Part shown: positions 43,210 to 52,322 of the stretch, one piece after another | Numbering within the stretch: position 1 is the stretch's first letter | Layout of the letters: each line of letters opens with the position of its first letter | Assembly (NCBI GenBank): GCA_965242845.1 | Contig: CBDETC010000002.1 | Coordinates: 186,001-250,000, forward strand | Source of the DNA: RHLJ01 sp965242845 | GTDB taxonomy: Bacteria; Bacteroidota; Rhodothermia; Balneolales; Balneolaceae | Direction: 5' to 3' | Length of the DNA: 64,000 nt | Translations under genes and position numbers: made by a program | Notes under the pieces: model-generated | What the model was told of the DNA's origin: nothing | The model's input: only the letters and a program-made list of their open reading frames with translations | The model's database searches: none

Positions 43210-45243
43210 TTATTTGATGAGCGTCATTTTGCGAGTTAGGGTCTGTCCACCAGCTTCTAAGCGGTAGATGTACATGCCACTGGCTGCTCCCGAAGCATCC
43301 CAGCTTACATTATAACTTCCTGCTGTTTTTGTAGCATTCACCAGCTCCGCCACTTTCTGTCCCATCAGGTTGTATATATTCAAGGTTACCTTGCCCGTTG
43401 AGGCTACCGTGTAATTGATCGTGGTAGAAGGGTTGAACGGGTTCGGGTAGTTTTGCTCGAGTTCAAAAGCGATTGGATCGTCTCCGGTCTCGTTGCTTAC
43501 TGAAGTAGCATTAGGAGTAATGGTAATCGCAAAGCGAATCCCATCCTCATCACTCTTAGACTTCTGAGCCTGAGCAACTGCCCCTGTCAAAATACTTAGT
43601 GGATTTACTTTCTCACTATTCTCTGAAGTAGCTTCGAAGGTGTAGCTGGTTTCAGCTCTCATATCCACATTGGTTCCTAATTCATAGTCATGAAAAGTAA
43701 GCCCCCAGTTCGCTGGAATGCTTTCTAGTCCACTCCAGTCAAGGGTAAACTCACCACTTACACCAACCAACTGCTGCTCCATATTAATGGTAGTTTCTTC
43801 AGTCAGGTTGTAAGGAAGAGACTCAACCGCTTTTAGAATATCGTTAGATTTAAACGCCATGGTTGAATAGCTACCAGCCAAAGGAATAAGCTTGGTAGCG
43901 TCTGCTCTGTCGAATTCCTCCGTTGCATATCCTCTGAATGCTAAACGAATTGCTTCGTCATAGCTGTCCTCAGAAGTCAATGTGAAAGAAATATCTCCGC
44001 GTTGCTCCGTAGCTTTAGAGAAAAATACTCCTGTTGCAGATGAAGTAGTTTCACCAGAAGTAGGAATTGTGATACTTGTAACAGAAGCATCCGCGGTTTC
44101 TACCCAGAAGCCCTGCCATGGAGCTACGATATACCCTGTTGTTCTGTCTAGAGCCGAATAAGAGCTAGAGCCGTCATTCCAAGAACTGATATTATCAGAA
44201 ATACTTCCACCAGTAGCTGTAATAGAATTTGTGTTGTAGTTGGAAGCAAAAGGATTCCCAACAAGTGTAAATTGATTAGCTGAACCTGCATTCAAAGTAA
44301 CCCCAACATCCGTAGAAGGTGCAGTACCCGATGCATCTAAAGTTACTGGAAGAGTAGAACTTCCTGCTGTAGTATTATTGAAAAAATAAAGAGCGAATCC
44401 ATATCCGTCTCCCCAGGCAGTAGAAGTATTTGTTGGGTCTTCGAAAGAACCCGTATTATCATAAATTTTAAAATTTGAGTCAAAACCTGAATTGGTACCA
44501 CCGGTAATTCCCTGTACCGGGGTGTCATCAGAAACATCAGCTACGGTTCCACCAGTAATAGGTAAGGATAACAACCTCCACCCTTCATCACCTGAAACAA
44601 TTACATTAGGAATCGTTTTAGTACCTAATATCTCAATGTTATCAATTGCGATATCCTCATCACCAGAATCAAGATTAAATTCTACAACTATATCCAGAAG
44701 GGAGCCAGTACCAGTAATTGATGCCGAAAATTGAACAAAAGCATTTGTAATTTCTGTACCATCTCCAGTTCCATCAAAATCCGTATCAAGTAATGGAGCA
44801 GAGTTAAAGGTTGTTCCATCATTTTCTATCCAGATCAAATTTTCTGCTCCACCATTGTCAATCTCACCAGTTATATGAACATAATCCCCCACATCCCAAT
44901 CCTGATTTGCTCCATCATCATCCTCAGCAAGATATACTCGAAGTATTAAGCTACTATACCCAGATATATCGATATCATCGATGTTTAATGTTGCTGGAAG
45001 AGTAGCTCCTTCTCCATCAATATCTTGTGCTTCAAACAATCCCGAACCCAAGGTGCCTGTAAAAGTACCTCCAGGGGAAGTCGTTCGCTGAAAATAATCA
45101 GTTCCACCGTCGTCAAATTCTGTAATGGAAGTAGTATAAACTACAGTTGCATCTTCGAAGTCTTCAAGTAGAATTGTACTCTGCCCAAAACTGACAGATA
45201 CCAAAAATAAACCCACTCCTAGGGATAGTAAAAGTTTTCTCAT
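43210..45243 (-). CDS. Secreted protein with type IX secretion C-terminal sorting domain
   Basis: The 677-residue protein has a signal peptide (ending SFGQS). A beta-sandwich region follows (about residues 20-215, with GDYVHITGEIDNGGAENLIW and VVEFNLDSGDEDIAIDNIEIL). There is a long threonine/serine-rich middle (GWRLLSLPITGGTVADVS...). The last 80 or so residues form the T9SS type A sorting domain (NYPNPFNPSTTINYTVASTG, LNIYNLMGQKVAELVN, SGMYIYRLEAGGQTLTRKMT). It is exported across the outer membrane by the type IX system. No enzymatic motif is recognised. Confidence 0.85.
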   Translation of the reverse strand: MRKLLLSLGVGLFLVSVSFGQSTILLEDFEDATVVYTTSITEFDDGGTDYFQRTTSPGGTFTGTLGSGLFEAQDIDGEGATLPATLNIDDIDISGYSSLILRVYLAEDDDGANQDWDVGDYVHITGEIDNGGAENLIWIENDGTTFNSAPLLDTDFDGTGDGTEITNAFVQFSASITGTGSLLDIVVEFNLDSGDEDIAIDNIEILGTKTIPNVIVSGDEGWRLLSLPITGGTVADVSDDTPVQGITGGTNSGFDSNFKIYDNTGSFEDPTNTSTAWGDGYGFALYFFNNTTAGSSTLPVTLDASGTAPSTDVGVTLNAGSANQFTLVGNPFASNYNTNSITATGGSISDNISSWNDGSSSYSALDRTTGYIVAPWQGFWVETADASVTSITIPTSGETTSSATGVFFSKATEQRGDISFTLTSEDSYDEAIRLAFRGYATEEFDRADATKLIPLAGSYSTMAFKSNDILKAVESLPYNLTEETTINMEQQLVGVSGEFTLDWSGLESIPANWGLTFHDYELGTNVDMRAETSYTFEATSENSEKVNPLSILTGAVAQAQKSKSDEDGIRFAITITPNATSVSNETGDDPIAFELEQNYPNPFNPSTTINYTVASTGKVTLNIYNLMGQKVAELVNATKTAGSYNVSWDASGAASGMYIYRLEAGGQTLTRKMTLIK

Positions 45244-45403
45244 AGAATACCCTTAATGATTAGTTAAAAGAAAAAGCTCTAGAGTCTAATCATTTTATTC
45301 GAACGTGACAAACTTATTAGTGTAAAGACACTGTTAAGTTATCCTTAATTAACAGCTATTTTCGTACAGAAAAGTATTTTTTAAAAAAAAGAAAGGGACT
45401 GCC

Positions 45404-45441
45404 TAAAAAAATTAGAGAGAGGAGATGATAACATCTCCTCT
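45404..45441 (-). terminator. Intrinsic terminator of the 3-hydroxyacyl-CoA dehydrogenase gene
   Basis: Stem AGAGGAGATG (45418-45427) with CATCTCCTCT (45432-45441) and a four-base loop is followed, in the leftward direction, by seven T (the A-run at 45405-45411). It directly follows the stop at 45447. Confidence 0.88.
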
Positions 45442-45446
45442 TTAGA

Positions 45447-46301
45447 CTATGCGTACGAATAAAACCCTTCTCCGGTCTTGTTGCCCAATTTTCCTGCGTC
45501 TACCATTTGCACCAATAGCGGGCAAGGGCGGTATTTAGGATCTTTAAATCCATCATAGAGCACATTCAAAATACTGAGGCAGATATCCAGACCGATAAAG
45601 TCTGCTAATCTTAGTGGCCCCATAGGATGAGCCATTCCTAATTTCATTACTTCATCTACATGCTCGGGCGTAGCCACTCCTTCATACACCGCAAAAATAG
45701 CTTCGTTAATCATAGGCATGAGCACCCGATTACTTACAAAGCCAGGCATATCATTTACTGGTACCGGAATTTTATTAAGCTTTTTAGAAGTCTCTTCGAT
45801 AGCCTGGTACACGTCATCAGAAGTTTCCAATCCTCTTACGATCTCAACCAATTTCATGACCGGAACCGGGTTGAAAAAGTGCATACCAATGAAGTGCTGA
45901 GCACGTGAAGTCATAGCTGCCAGTTTGGTAATAGAAATACTTGAAGTATTTGAACCGAAAATACATCCTTCAGGTGCAGCTGCATCTACTTGTGTCCATA
46001 CAGAACGTTTGATTTCTAAATCTTCCGGCACTGCTTCTACCACCAGGTCAGCATTAGCAACTCCATCTGCAATGCTCAAATGAACAGTGATATTCCCTAA
46101 GGTTTCTTCTTTTTGTTGTTCAGAGATTTTCTCCTTACTCACCATCCTGTCCAGATTCTTGGTGATGGTAGCTAAGGCACGATCAGCGAATTCCTGTTTA
46201 GTTTCAATTAGGGCTACGTTAAAGCCGTTCATTGCAAATACATGGGTAATCCCATTCCCCATTGTTCCGCCGCCAATTACTGCTACATTTTTGATGTTCA
46301 T
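45447..46301 (-). CDS. 3-hydroxybutyryl-CoA dehydrogenase
   Basis: The 284-residue NAD(P)-dependent oxidoreductase has the Rossmann motif GGGTMGNGI, FIGMHFFNPVPVMKLVEIV with the catalytic His, and NDMPGFVSNRVLMP. Size and motifs match Hbd/PaaH-type 3-hydroxyacyl-CoA dehydrogenases, which act in fatty-acid or butyrate-related metabolism. No partner genes of that pathway are next to it, so I give no gene symbol. Confidence 0.9.
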   Translation of the reverse strand: MNIKNVAVIGGGTMGNGITHVFAMNGFNVALIETKQEFADRALATITKNLDRMVSKEKISEQQKEETLGNITVHLSIADGVANADLVVEAVPEDLEIKRSVWTQVDAAAPEGCIFGSNTSSISITKLAAMTSRAQHFIGMHFFNPVPVMKLVEIVRGLETSDDVYQAIEETSKKLNKIPVPVNDMPGFVSNRVLMPMINEAIFAVYEGVATPEHVDEVMKLGMAHPMGPLRLADFIGLDICLSILNVLYDGFKDPKYRPCPLLVQMVDAGKLGNKTGEGFYSYA

Positions 46302-46370
46302 TTCCTGATGAATTTTCGAGTTAATTTTTGACCAAAGTTCCGGGTTTTGGAAGCGCTTTTCAACCCATTA

Positions 46371-48464
46371 TTATTCAAAATCTATCATCATGATTTCGTC
46401 TTCTCTTCGCTCTATTTGGGCAAGAATAATTACATCCCCATCACGTGATACGGTTAGCGTAGGACTCCCTATCTGGATGGGCTTTTCAGGAGCAAATATT
46501 GGAGTGCAAACCTGGCTGTCATAGGCTTGTAGCTTTATTTGCACTCCCTGACTTCTATCAACAAATACAATCCCTTTTTCGGTAAGAACCCAGTTTCCCC
46601 AATCTATAACACTTAGTTGCGGAATAAACTGGAAGGCCTTTCCAGTATCAGAAATCGGCATTCTCCAAAGCCCTGCGCTATCACTTCTGGTGAAGTACAG
46701 GTATTCCCCATTTAGTCCTTCTTGCAAATAATATCCTCCACGATCGGTAAGCTGAACTAAGCTCCCATCAATTAAGGAGTGTTTCCATATTTCCTGTTGC
46801 CCGGTATGATTTGACGCAAAGTATAGATACTTCCCATCCCGAGAGTAATGTGCATTAACCTGATCTCCTTCCAAGTCAACGATGGCCTGCATGGATTTGG
46901 AAGCAATATCCACCTCATAAATATCATGATCTCCATCTATCCGGGCGTCAAATGCAATCCTACTATCATCAGATGACCAGGCTGGCTTGTTGATAAATCC
47001 GGCATTAGAGGTTGTGAGTTTTACAGGATTATCATCCTCAACAGAGGTGAGCCACAATTCAAAATTTCCGGTTCGGTTTGAGATAAATGTCAGCTTATCT
47101 CCCTTATGAGAAAGTGATGGATGAATTTCTGCCCTGGACGAACCTGCGATTTGTCGCGGAGTAGGTTCTATTTCCTGAGCATCGATAACCCATAAATGCG
47201 CCTGATCAATATTGCTCTTATAGATCATCCTGTTCTTCTGTAAAGCAAATTTAGGATCGGTCGGAACTCGTTCATTTATATGAAAACGTACTGGTTCTCC
47301 CCCTTCAATTGGGATATTCCATAATGCTCTTTGGCCACCTCGATTAGAGGAAAAGGCGATGTTTTCTCCACTATTGAAAATATCCAGCCCAAGTATGCTT
47401 GCATTATCGAAGGTCAGCTGGGTAATCTCTTTCGATTCGAGATTCATCTTGAAAATATCTCCTCGCAGCCCACTAAGTTTTCGGTTAAAGACCATGAATT
47501 TGCCATCTGGGGTGAAAACCGGGTCTTTGTCCCAGTCTCCGGATTCCGGTGCAGTTATTTTTTCAGTGCTTTGGGTCTCTATATCTAAAAAGAAAATGCT
47601 TCTCGGTTCACTCGGAGTCTCTGCATCTGTAAATGCCAGGGTACTTCCATCTGGTGACCATCCCAGATCCCTAGGTCGGCTGTAGCACGTACCTATCCGC
47701 ACTTTATCTCCTCCTATATCCGGTACTTTATAGATACCGCAAGTACTGTCTTCGGCACTTAAATAAGCCAGGTACTTCCCATCCGGTGACCAAACTCCTG
47801 CCGCTTGAGGGGTGGGATGATCAGTGAATCGAATTTGACTACGATCCTCTAGCAGCTTTATGTATAAATCCATGTTGTTTTGACCGGGCTGCATGTACGA
47901 AAAGGATATCTTTTCTCCATCAGGAGATATAGCTGGTTCGAATTCAGTACCAATTAGCGTTGAAACTGGTATGGGATCATAAAAACTTAAAAACTTGTCT
48001 GTTTTGTTCGAAAGAGTCTGAACTAATCCAAAGGCTGTAACAATAAAAACAGCGATTCCTACTGCCAACCATATATTCCATCTCGGCTCAACCGAAGGGG
48101 TGGTTACAACTCCATTATCAGTTGCAGCTTTTTCTTTTCTTCTTATCGAGGCAATTAGCCGATATCCTGACTTGCTAATCGTGTCGATATAGGAAGGATT
48201 AAGAGGATCATCTCCCAGTGCTTTTCTCAACCTGGAAACTGCTCTTGTCAATGCATTTTCAGTAACCAGGATTTCTCCCCAAATTGCTTCGTGTAATTCC
48301 TGTTTTGAAACTACCCCTCCTTCTTTTGAAGCCAGGTATAAGAGAATCTGCATACTCCTTGCTTCGAGCTTTCTTACTTCTTTCCCGTTGGAAATTTGTA
48401 AGAGCCGGGGATCTACATTCCAATCCCCAATTTGAAGTGCTTCGTCTGTATAAAAAGAATGCAT
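46371..48464 (-). CDS. CadC-like membrane transcriptional regulator with a PD40 propeller
   Basis: The 697-residue protein begins with an OmpR-type winged helix (about residues 10-105: ISNGKEVRKLEARSMQILLY, LRKALGDDPLNPSYIDTISK, SGYRLIASI). A single membrane helix follows near residues 130-150 (WNIWLAVGIAVFIVTAFGL). A periplasmic-side propeller of TolB/PD40 blades runs to the end (SPDGEKISFSYMQPG, SPDGKYLAYLSAED, SRDGKYLYFASNHTG). The architecture resembles CadC, where the outer domain senses a signal and the inner domain binds DNA. Targets are unknown. It is a single-gene unit. Confidence 0.85.
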   Translation of the reverse strand: MHSFYTDEALQIGDWNVDPRLLQISNGKEVRKLEARSMQILLYLASKEGGVVSKQELHEAIWGEILVTENALTRAVSRLRKALGDDPLNPSYIDTISKSGYRLIASIRRKEKAATDNGVVTTPSVEPRWNIWLAVGIAVFIVTAFGLVQTLSNKTDKFLSFYDPIPVSTLIGTEFEPAISPDGEKISFSYMQPGQNNMDLYIKLLEDRSQIRFTDHPTPQAAGVWSPDGKYLAYLSAEDSTCGIYKVPDIGGDKVRIGTCYSRPRDLGWSPDGSTLAFTDAETPSEPRSIFFLDIETQSTEKITAPESGDWDKDPVFTPDGKFMVFNRKLSGLRGDIFKMNLESKEITQLTFDNASILGLDIFNSGENIAFSSNRGGQRALWNIPIEGGEPVRFHINERVPTDPKFALQKNRMIYKSNIDQAHLWVIDAQEIEPTPRQIAGSSRAEIHPSLSHKGDKLTFISNRTGNFELWLTSVEDDNPVKLTTSNAGFINKPAWSSDDSRIAFDARIDGDHDIYEVDIASKSMQAIVDLEGDQVNAHYSRDGKYLYFASNHTGQQEIWKHSLIDGSLVQLTDRGGYYLQEGLNGEYLYFTRSDSAGLWRMPISDTGKAFQFIPQLSVIDWGNWVLTEKGIVFVDRSQGVQIKLQAYDSQVCTPIFAPEKPIQIGSPTLTVSRDGDVIILAQIERREDEIMMIDFE

Positions 48465-48644
48465 GCCAAAAATTTAGCGCTTCTGTACGTGAGAATACAT
48501 TCCGGTTGCATCCGTCACATTATTGTCACAAAAAAGCCTCCGATTATCCGGTATTCGTCATTTAAAGGGGAAATCAAATTTCTAGGTTGGTGCTCAATCG
48601 ATAGATAACAAGAGTTCATGCTTAGAGACTTTAAGCCTACTTGA

Positions 48645-48700
48645 TAGTCATTCCCGCGTATGCGGGAATCTAGATTCCGGCTTTCGCCGCGGAATGACTA
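48645..48700. repeat. GTCATTCCCGCG intergenic hairpin
   Basis: TAGTCATTCCCGCG (48645-48658) and CCGCGGAATGACTA (48687-48700) form an imperfect hairpin with one unpaired base, around an inner palindrome GGAATCTAGATTCC. It belongs to the widespread GTCATTCCCGCG type of bacterial intergenic repeat. It lies upstream of the gene at 48738. Confidence 0.75.
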
Positions 48701-48737
48701 AGAAAGAGCTCGCACAATTAAACCTACGAGGTATGTA

Positions 48738-49583
48738 ATGACAAGAAGTTTTACTCTCATCTCAACCGCGCTATTAATCACTTTTGCTACTCAATTTTGT
48801 AGTGCCCAGGATATTCATCCTTACAAACAGAAGTTTGCCGATTTCAATACCTGGACGATTACTAAACCGGGGGATGTCACTTTTAAAAATTTCACCCCTT
48901 ATCGTGCTGTGTATAACAGAGCATACACCAACAGTCAGGGCGAAAGCCGGACGGATAAAGTTATCATGACCGCTCAAAGAGTATGGTGGTATGGAAAACC
49001 TGCCATTCTCTTTGAATACCATGATGCCGGAAGTCCTGAGTTCGATGATACCAATGGAAGAACGCAGGTCTATTACCTGGATGAAGAGACCCTGACGCTC
49101 TATTTAGCTGTTGGCCCAAAAACAGGCAAGGCTGAAGACTATACCAACGTGCGTATTCTCGAAGATAGAATTACCACTTCATGGATTAATACTGAAACTG
49201 GAGAAGCCGACTATAAAGAGTTTAAAACTTCTGATCCTGTATTTCCTTTCACTCAGTTACGATTCCTAATCTGGAGTGCCATGGATCTTGAAGCAGGTAA
49301 AAAGATCAAACTGGAAGGACTATTTCATACAGGAGCAAATCAGGCAGTTCCTGATTTGGGCTATGTGCTTGAACAAAGGGAGTACACCACTGCGGATGGG
49401 ACTAAATTCAATCCGTTTGTAATAGAGAATACTTCTAATCCCTCTAGTGCCATTCTTAACCAGTATTTTGTGATAGATGAAGCGCCCTATGTATTAGCTC
49501 AAGGTTTATATAATGCCGATGATGATGAGATTTATCGTTGGTTCCTGGAATTGGAGAGCTTCGAATACCTTGACACAAACTAA
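48738..49583 (+). CDS. Hypothetical secreted protein
   Basis: The 281-residue protein has a signal peptide with Cys21-Ser-Ala (FATQFCSAQD), which may be a lipobox or simply a signal cleavage site. The body is beta-rich (TDKVIMTAQRVWWYGKPAIL, VYYLDEETLTLYLAVGP, IYRWFLELESFEYLD) and vaguely like DUF3108-type envelope proteins. No functional residues are recognised. It stands alone between a CadC-like regulator and a penicillin acylase. Confidence 0.65.
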   Translation: MTRSFTLISTALLITFATQFCSAQDIHPYKQKFADFNTWTITKPGDVTFKNFTPYRAVYNRAYTNSQGESRTDKVIMTAQRVWWYGKPAILFEYHDAGSPEFDDTNGRTQVYYLDEETLTLYLAVGPKTGKAEDYTNVRILEDRITTSWINTETGEADYKEFKTSDPVFPFTQLRFLIWSAMDLEAGKKIKLEGLFHTGANQAVPDLGYVLEQREYTTADGTKFNPFVIENTSNPSSAILNQYFVIDEAPYVLAQGLYNADDDEIYRWFLELESFEYLDTN

Positions 49584-49603
49584 TACGAGGAGTTAAGAGG
49601 TAA

Positions 49604-49660
49604 GAACATTGAACAAGGAACTTTGAACTTCGAAGTTCTATGTTCAACTGTTCAATGTTC
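49604..49660. repeat. AT-rich self-complementary hairpin with repeated GAAC words
   Basis: GAACATTGAACA (49604-49615) pairs exactly with TGTTCAATGTTC (49649-49660). The 33 bases between contain further pairing (TTGAACTTCGAAGTTC). Looser complementarity continues outward to about 49585 and 49700. The whole gap of 187 bases between the two genes is composed of such short repeated words. Confidence 0.65.
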
Positions 49661-49770
49661 GATTTCTTCATTCTATTTTCTTTGCTGAATATTCTTCACT
49701 CCTTTCCTAATCGTTATTCTTTTTTTGTTCTATATTCGAATGCTAACGACTAACGATTATCATTTGGGAA

Positions 49771-52227
49771 ATGAACACCATTCTCAAGCTTCTCCTTTTC
49801 TTCTTCATCCTCATTCTCGGTTTTATTGGGCTTGCTGCCTACTGGACCTTCTACAAACCTTTACCCGATTATGAAGATTCTATTTCCCTGGAAGGCTTAA
49901 ACGAACAAGTTGATATTCATTGGGATGAATTTGGAGTGCCTCATATCTATGCGAGTAATGAGCAAGATTTGTATTACGCTTTTGGATTTGTTCACGCCCA
50001 GGACCGGCTTTGGCAAATGACATTGAGCCAAATAGCTGCTGAAGGTCGTTTCGCTGAATTTTTTGGAGAAGAACTGGTTCCTTTAGACAAATACCAACGT
50101 ACCCTTGGTTTTTGGAGAATGGCAGAGCGATTGGAAGAGGAAGTCTTAAATGATAAAGAACGAGAAATCCTGAACGCTTATTCAGACGGAGTAAATGCAT
50201 TTATTCAAAAAAATAGCAACCGACTGCCGGTACAATTCGCTCTTGCGGATATAGAACCCATTGAATGGTCACCAACTCGTACGCTGGCTATAACCAGGCT
50301 AATGGCCTGGGAGCTGAATATCAGCTGGTGGAGCGAAGTGATGTATAATCATCTGAAATCAACTCTGTCTGAAGATCAGTTTGACGAATTGCTTTTAGGT
50401 TGGGCCGATGGTTTGCCCACTTCTCTTAATGACGATGAATCTATCGGGCTTACTACCACCTCATTACTTCCTTTTTTCGAACAGGAAATAGAACGAAGAA
50501 AACTTCTTGAAATTGAGGGCTCTCATGTTGGCAGTAATGCCTGGGTAATTGATGCTTCGAAAACAAATACGGGATATCCTATGCTTGCCGGAGACCCGCA
50601 TCTAGGTCTGGATATGCCCGGGAAATGGTATGAAGTTCATTTACACCTCAATGGAAAGAATGTATCCGGAGTTACCCTTGCGGGGATTCCTGGAGTTGTG
50701 CTCGGGCAAAATGATCACATGGGTTGGTCCTTCACCAGTATGATGTCAGATGACACTGATTTCTTCCTCGAAAAAGTAGATCCAGAAGACCGTGGCCGGT
50801 ATGTAGTTGATTCAGCAAATATCGGAGAAGTCGTATTTGAGCCTTTTACTAAAGTTCGGGAAGTAATTAAAGTGAAGGATGCAGATGAAGATCTGGTGGA
50901 AATCAGGTACACAAAACATGGGCCTGTTATCTCTGATATTTATCCTAGTGCTGACTTGTTAAACAATGAAGTGATATCCATGAAGTGGACCGGGTACGAA
51001 CTTTCTAATGAGCTTAGAACGATGTACCAGATGAACTGGGCAGAAAATTTCCAACAGTATAAAGATGCCCTACCTCATTATGGAGTTCCGGGTATGAATT
51101 TCATGTATGGTGATGTGGAAGGAAATATTGGAATGTTTTCTACTGCCAAACTCCCTATTAGAGATGGGAACAAAGTTACACTGCGCAGAGGCTGGGTGCC
51201 CGAAGATGATTGGCAGGGATTCATCCCTCAGGAAGAAATGCCTTATGTAATTAATCCTGAAAAAGGATGGATTGCCAATGCCAATAACAAATTAACTACG
51301 GAAAATTACCCTCATTATATCAGCACTTTTTGGGAGCCTCCTTCCAGGATGCAACGTATCGAAGAACGGCTAACTGCCAGTCAAATTCTTACCATGGACG
51401 ATATGGAGGATATTCAGAATGATTCATACTCAGCATTCGCTGCAATGATGACCCCGATAATTCTGGATATCATTCAAAGCCAAAATATATATGATTTCTC
51501 AGTACCCGTTTCTTACCTGGAGAACTGGGACTTTAACTATGACGCCAATTCTACTGCTGCTTCTATTTTTGATGCATTCTTCATCAACTTTACAAAGAAT
51601 ACGCTAAAGGATGAGCTTGGAGAGGCTGCATATGAAAACTTTATCATTCATGAACTTATTCCTGTTCGAACGCTAAGTTCGTTAGTACAGGATAGCAGCT
51701 CCTTTTTTGACAATATCAATACTCCTGACTTAGAAACGAGATCTGATATTGTGCTCAAAAGTATGCAGGATGCTATTTTCTTTTTGAGCGATTCCTTAGG
51801 AACTGAACCATTCGAATGGCGTTGGGAACAGCTTCATACCATCTCTTTTCGACCTCCTTTATTCGGTCAGGCAGCTGATGATCCTTCAGCGCCACAAGCA
51901 CTAAAAATGATTGTAGACAACGTACTAAGCAAAGGTCCTTATCCAGTAAGAGGGCATGGAATGAGTATCAATAATGGGCAATACAAATGGGATAGCCCTT
52001 TCGAAATGGTGCTCGGCCCATCGGTGAGAAGAATCGTCGACTTTTCAGATCTTAGTTCAACACAATCTACACTTCCAACGGGGCAATCTGGGAATCCACT
52101 TTCATCGCATTTCGGAGATCAAACCGATAACTGGCTGAATGGACTTTACCGTGATTTCTTCCAGGATAGTTCCTTATTCATGGAGGCAGAGCTTAGAACT
52201 ATGAAACTCATTCCTAAAAAAGATTGA
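49771..52227 (+). CDS. Penicillin acylase-family (Ntn) hydrolase
   Basis: The 818-residue protein has an N-terminal membrane/signal segment (residues 6-27). It follows the plan of the family: a small alpha-chain with VHIYASNEQDLYYAFGFVHAQDR-type start, then the self-cleavage and nucleophile site GSNAWVIDASK, with Ser255 (cut after Gly254) as the new N-terminal nucleophile. The beta-chain follows with LAGDPHLG and GMSINNGQYK. Relatives hydrolyse amides such as acyl-homoserine lactones or penicillins. The substrate is unknown. It converges with lepB. Confidence 0.88.
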   Translation: MNTILKLLLFFFILILGFIGLAAYWTFYKPLPDYEDSISLEGLNEQVDIHWDEFGVPHIYASNEQDLYYAFGFVHAQDRLWQMTLSQIAAEGRFAEFFGEELVPLDKYQRTLGFWRMAERLEEEVLNDKEREILNAYSDGVNAFIQKNSNRLPVQFALADIEPIEWSPTRTLAITRLMAWELNISWWSEVMYNHLKSTLSEDQFDELLLGWADGLPTSLNDDESIGLTTTSLLPFFEQEIERRKLLEIEGSHVGSNAWVIDASKTNTGYPMLAGDPHLGLDMPGKWYEVHLHLNGKNVSGVTLAGIPGVVLGQNDHMGWSFTSMMSDDTDFFLEKVDPEDRGRYVVDSANIGEVVFEPFTKVREVIKVKDADEDLVEIRYTKHGPVISDIYPSADLLNNEVISMKWTGYELSNELRTMYQMNWAENFQQYKDALPHYGVPGMNFMYGDVEGNIGMFSTAKLPIRDGNKVTLRRGWVPEDDWQGFIPQEEMPYVINPEKGWIANANNKLTTENYPHYISTFWEPPSRMQRIEERLTASQILTMDDMEDIQNDSYSAFAAMMTPIILDIIQSQNIYDFSVPVSYLENWDFNYDANSTAASIFDAFFINFTKNTLKDELGEAAYENFIIHELIPVRTLSSLVQDSSSFFDNINTPDLETRSDIVLKSMQDAIFFLSDSLGTEPFEWRWEQLHTISFRPPLFGQAADDPSAPQALKMIVDNVLSKGPYPVRGHGMSINNGQYKWDSPFEMVLGPSVRRIVDFSDLSSTQSTLPTGQSGNPLSSHFGDQTDNWLNGLYRDFFQDSSLFMEAELRTMKLIPKKD

Positions 52228-52322
52228 AGTAAGAATATTCAATAAGGAGTGAAGAGTTCAGAAGTATAAATCAAAACCCTTCTTATTTCTTAAATCCTTG
52301 TTCTTTGCTCTTAATTCTATAA
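52228..52322. repeat. AT-rich imperfect hairpin between convergent genes
   Basis: The whole gap between the penicillin acylase gene and lepB is made of words like AAGAATATTC, AATAAGGAGT, CTTCTTATTTCTT and CCTTGTTCTTTG, which are partly complementary from one side to the other. It resembles the hairpins at 12201, 19511, 21449 and 49604 but its pairing is less perfect. Confidence 0.5.

Noticed and set aside
43023..43217. Plus-strand frame opposite the PID-CTERM gene
   Set aside because: It mirrors the minus-strand coding sequence, which has a signal peptide, sorting tail and downstream terminator. The opposite frame is a shadow.
46371..48464. Adenylate-cyclase-type or serine/threonine kinase function for the CadC-like protein
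   Set aside because: Only an OmpR-type winged helix, one membrane helix and PD40 blades are visible. No catalytic domain is present.
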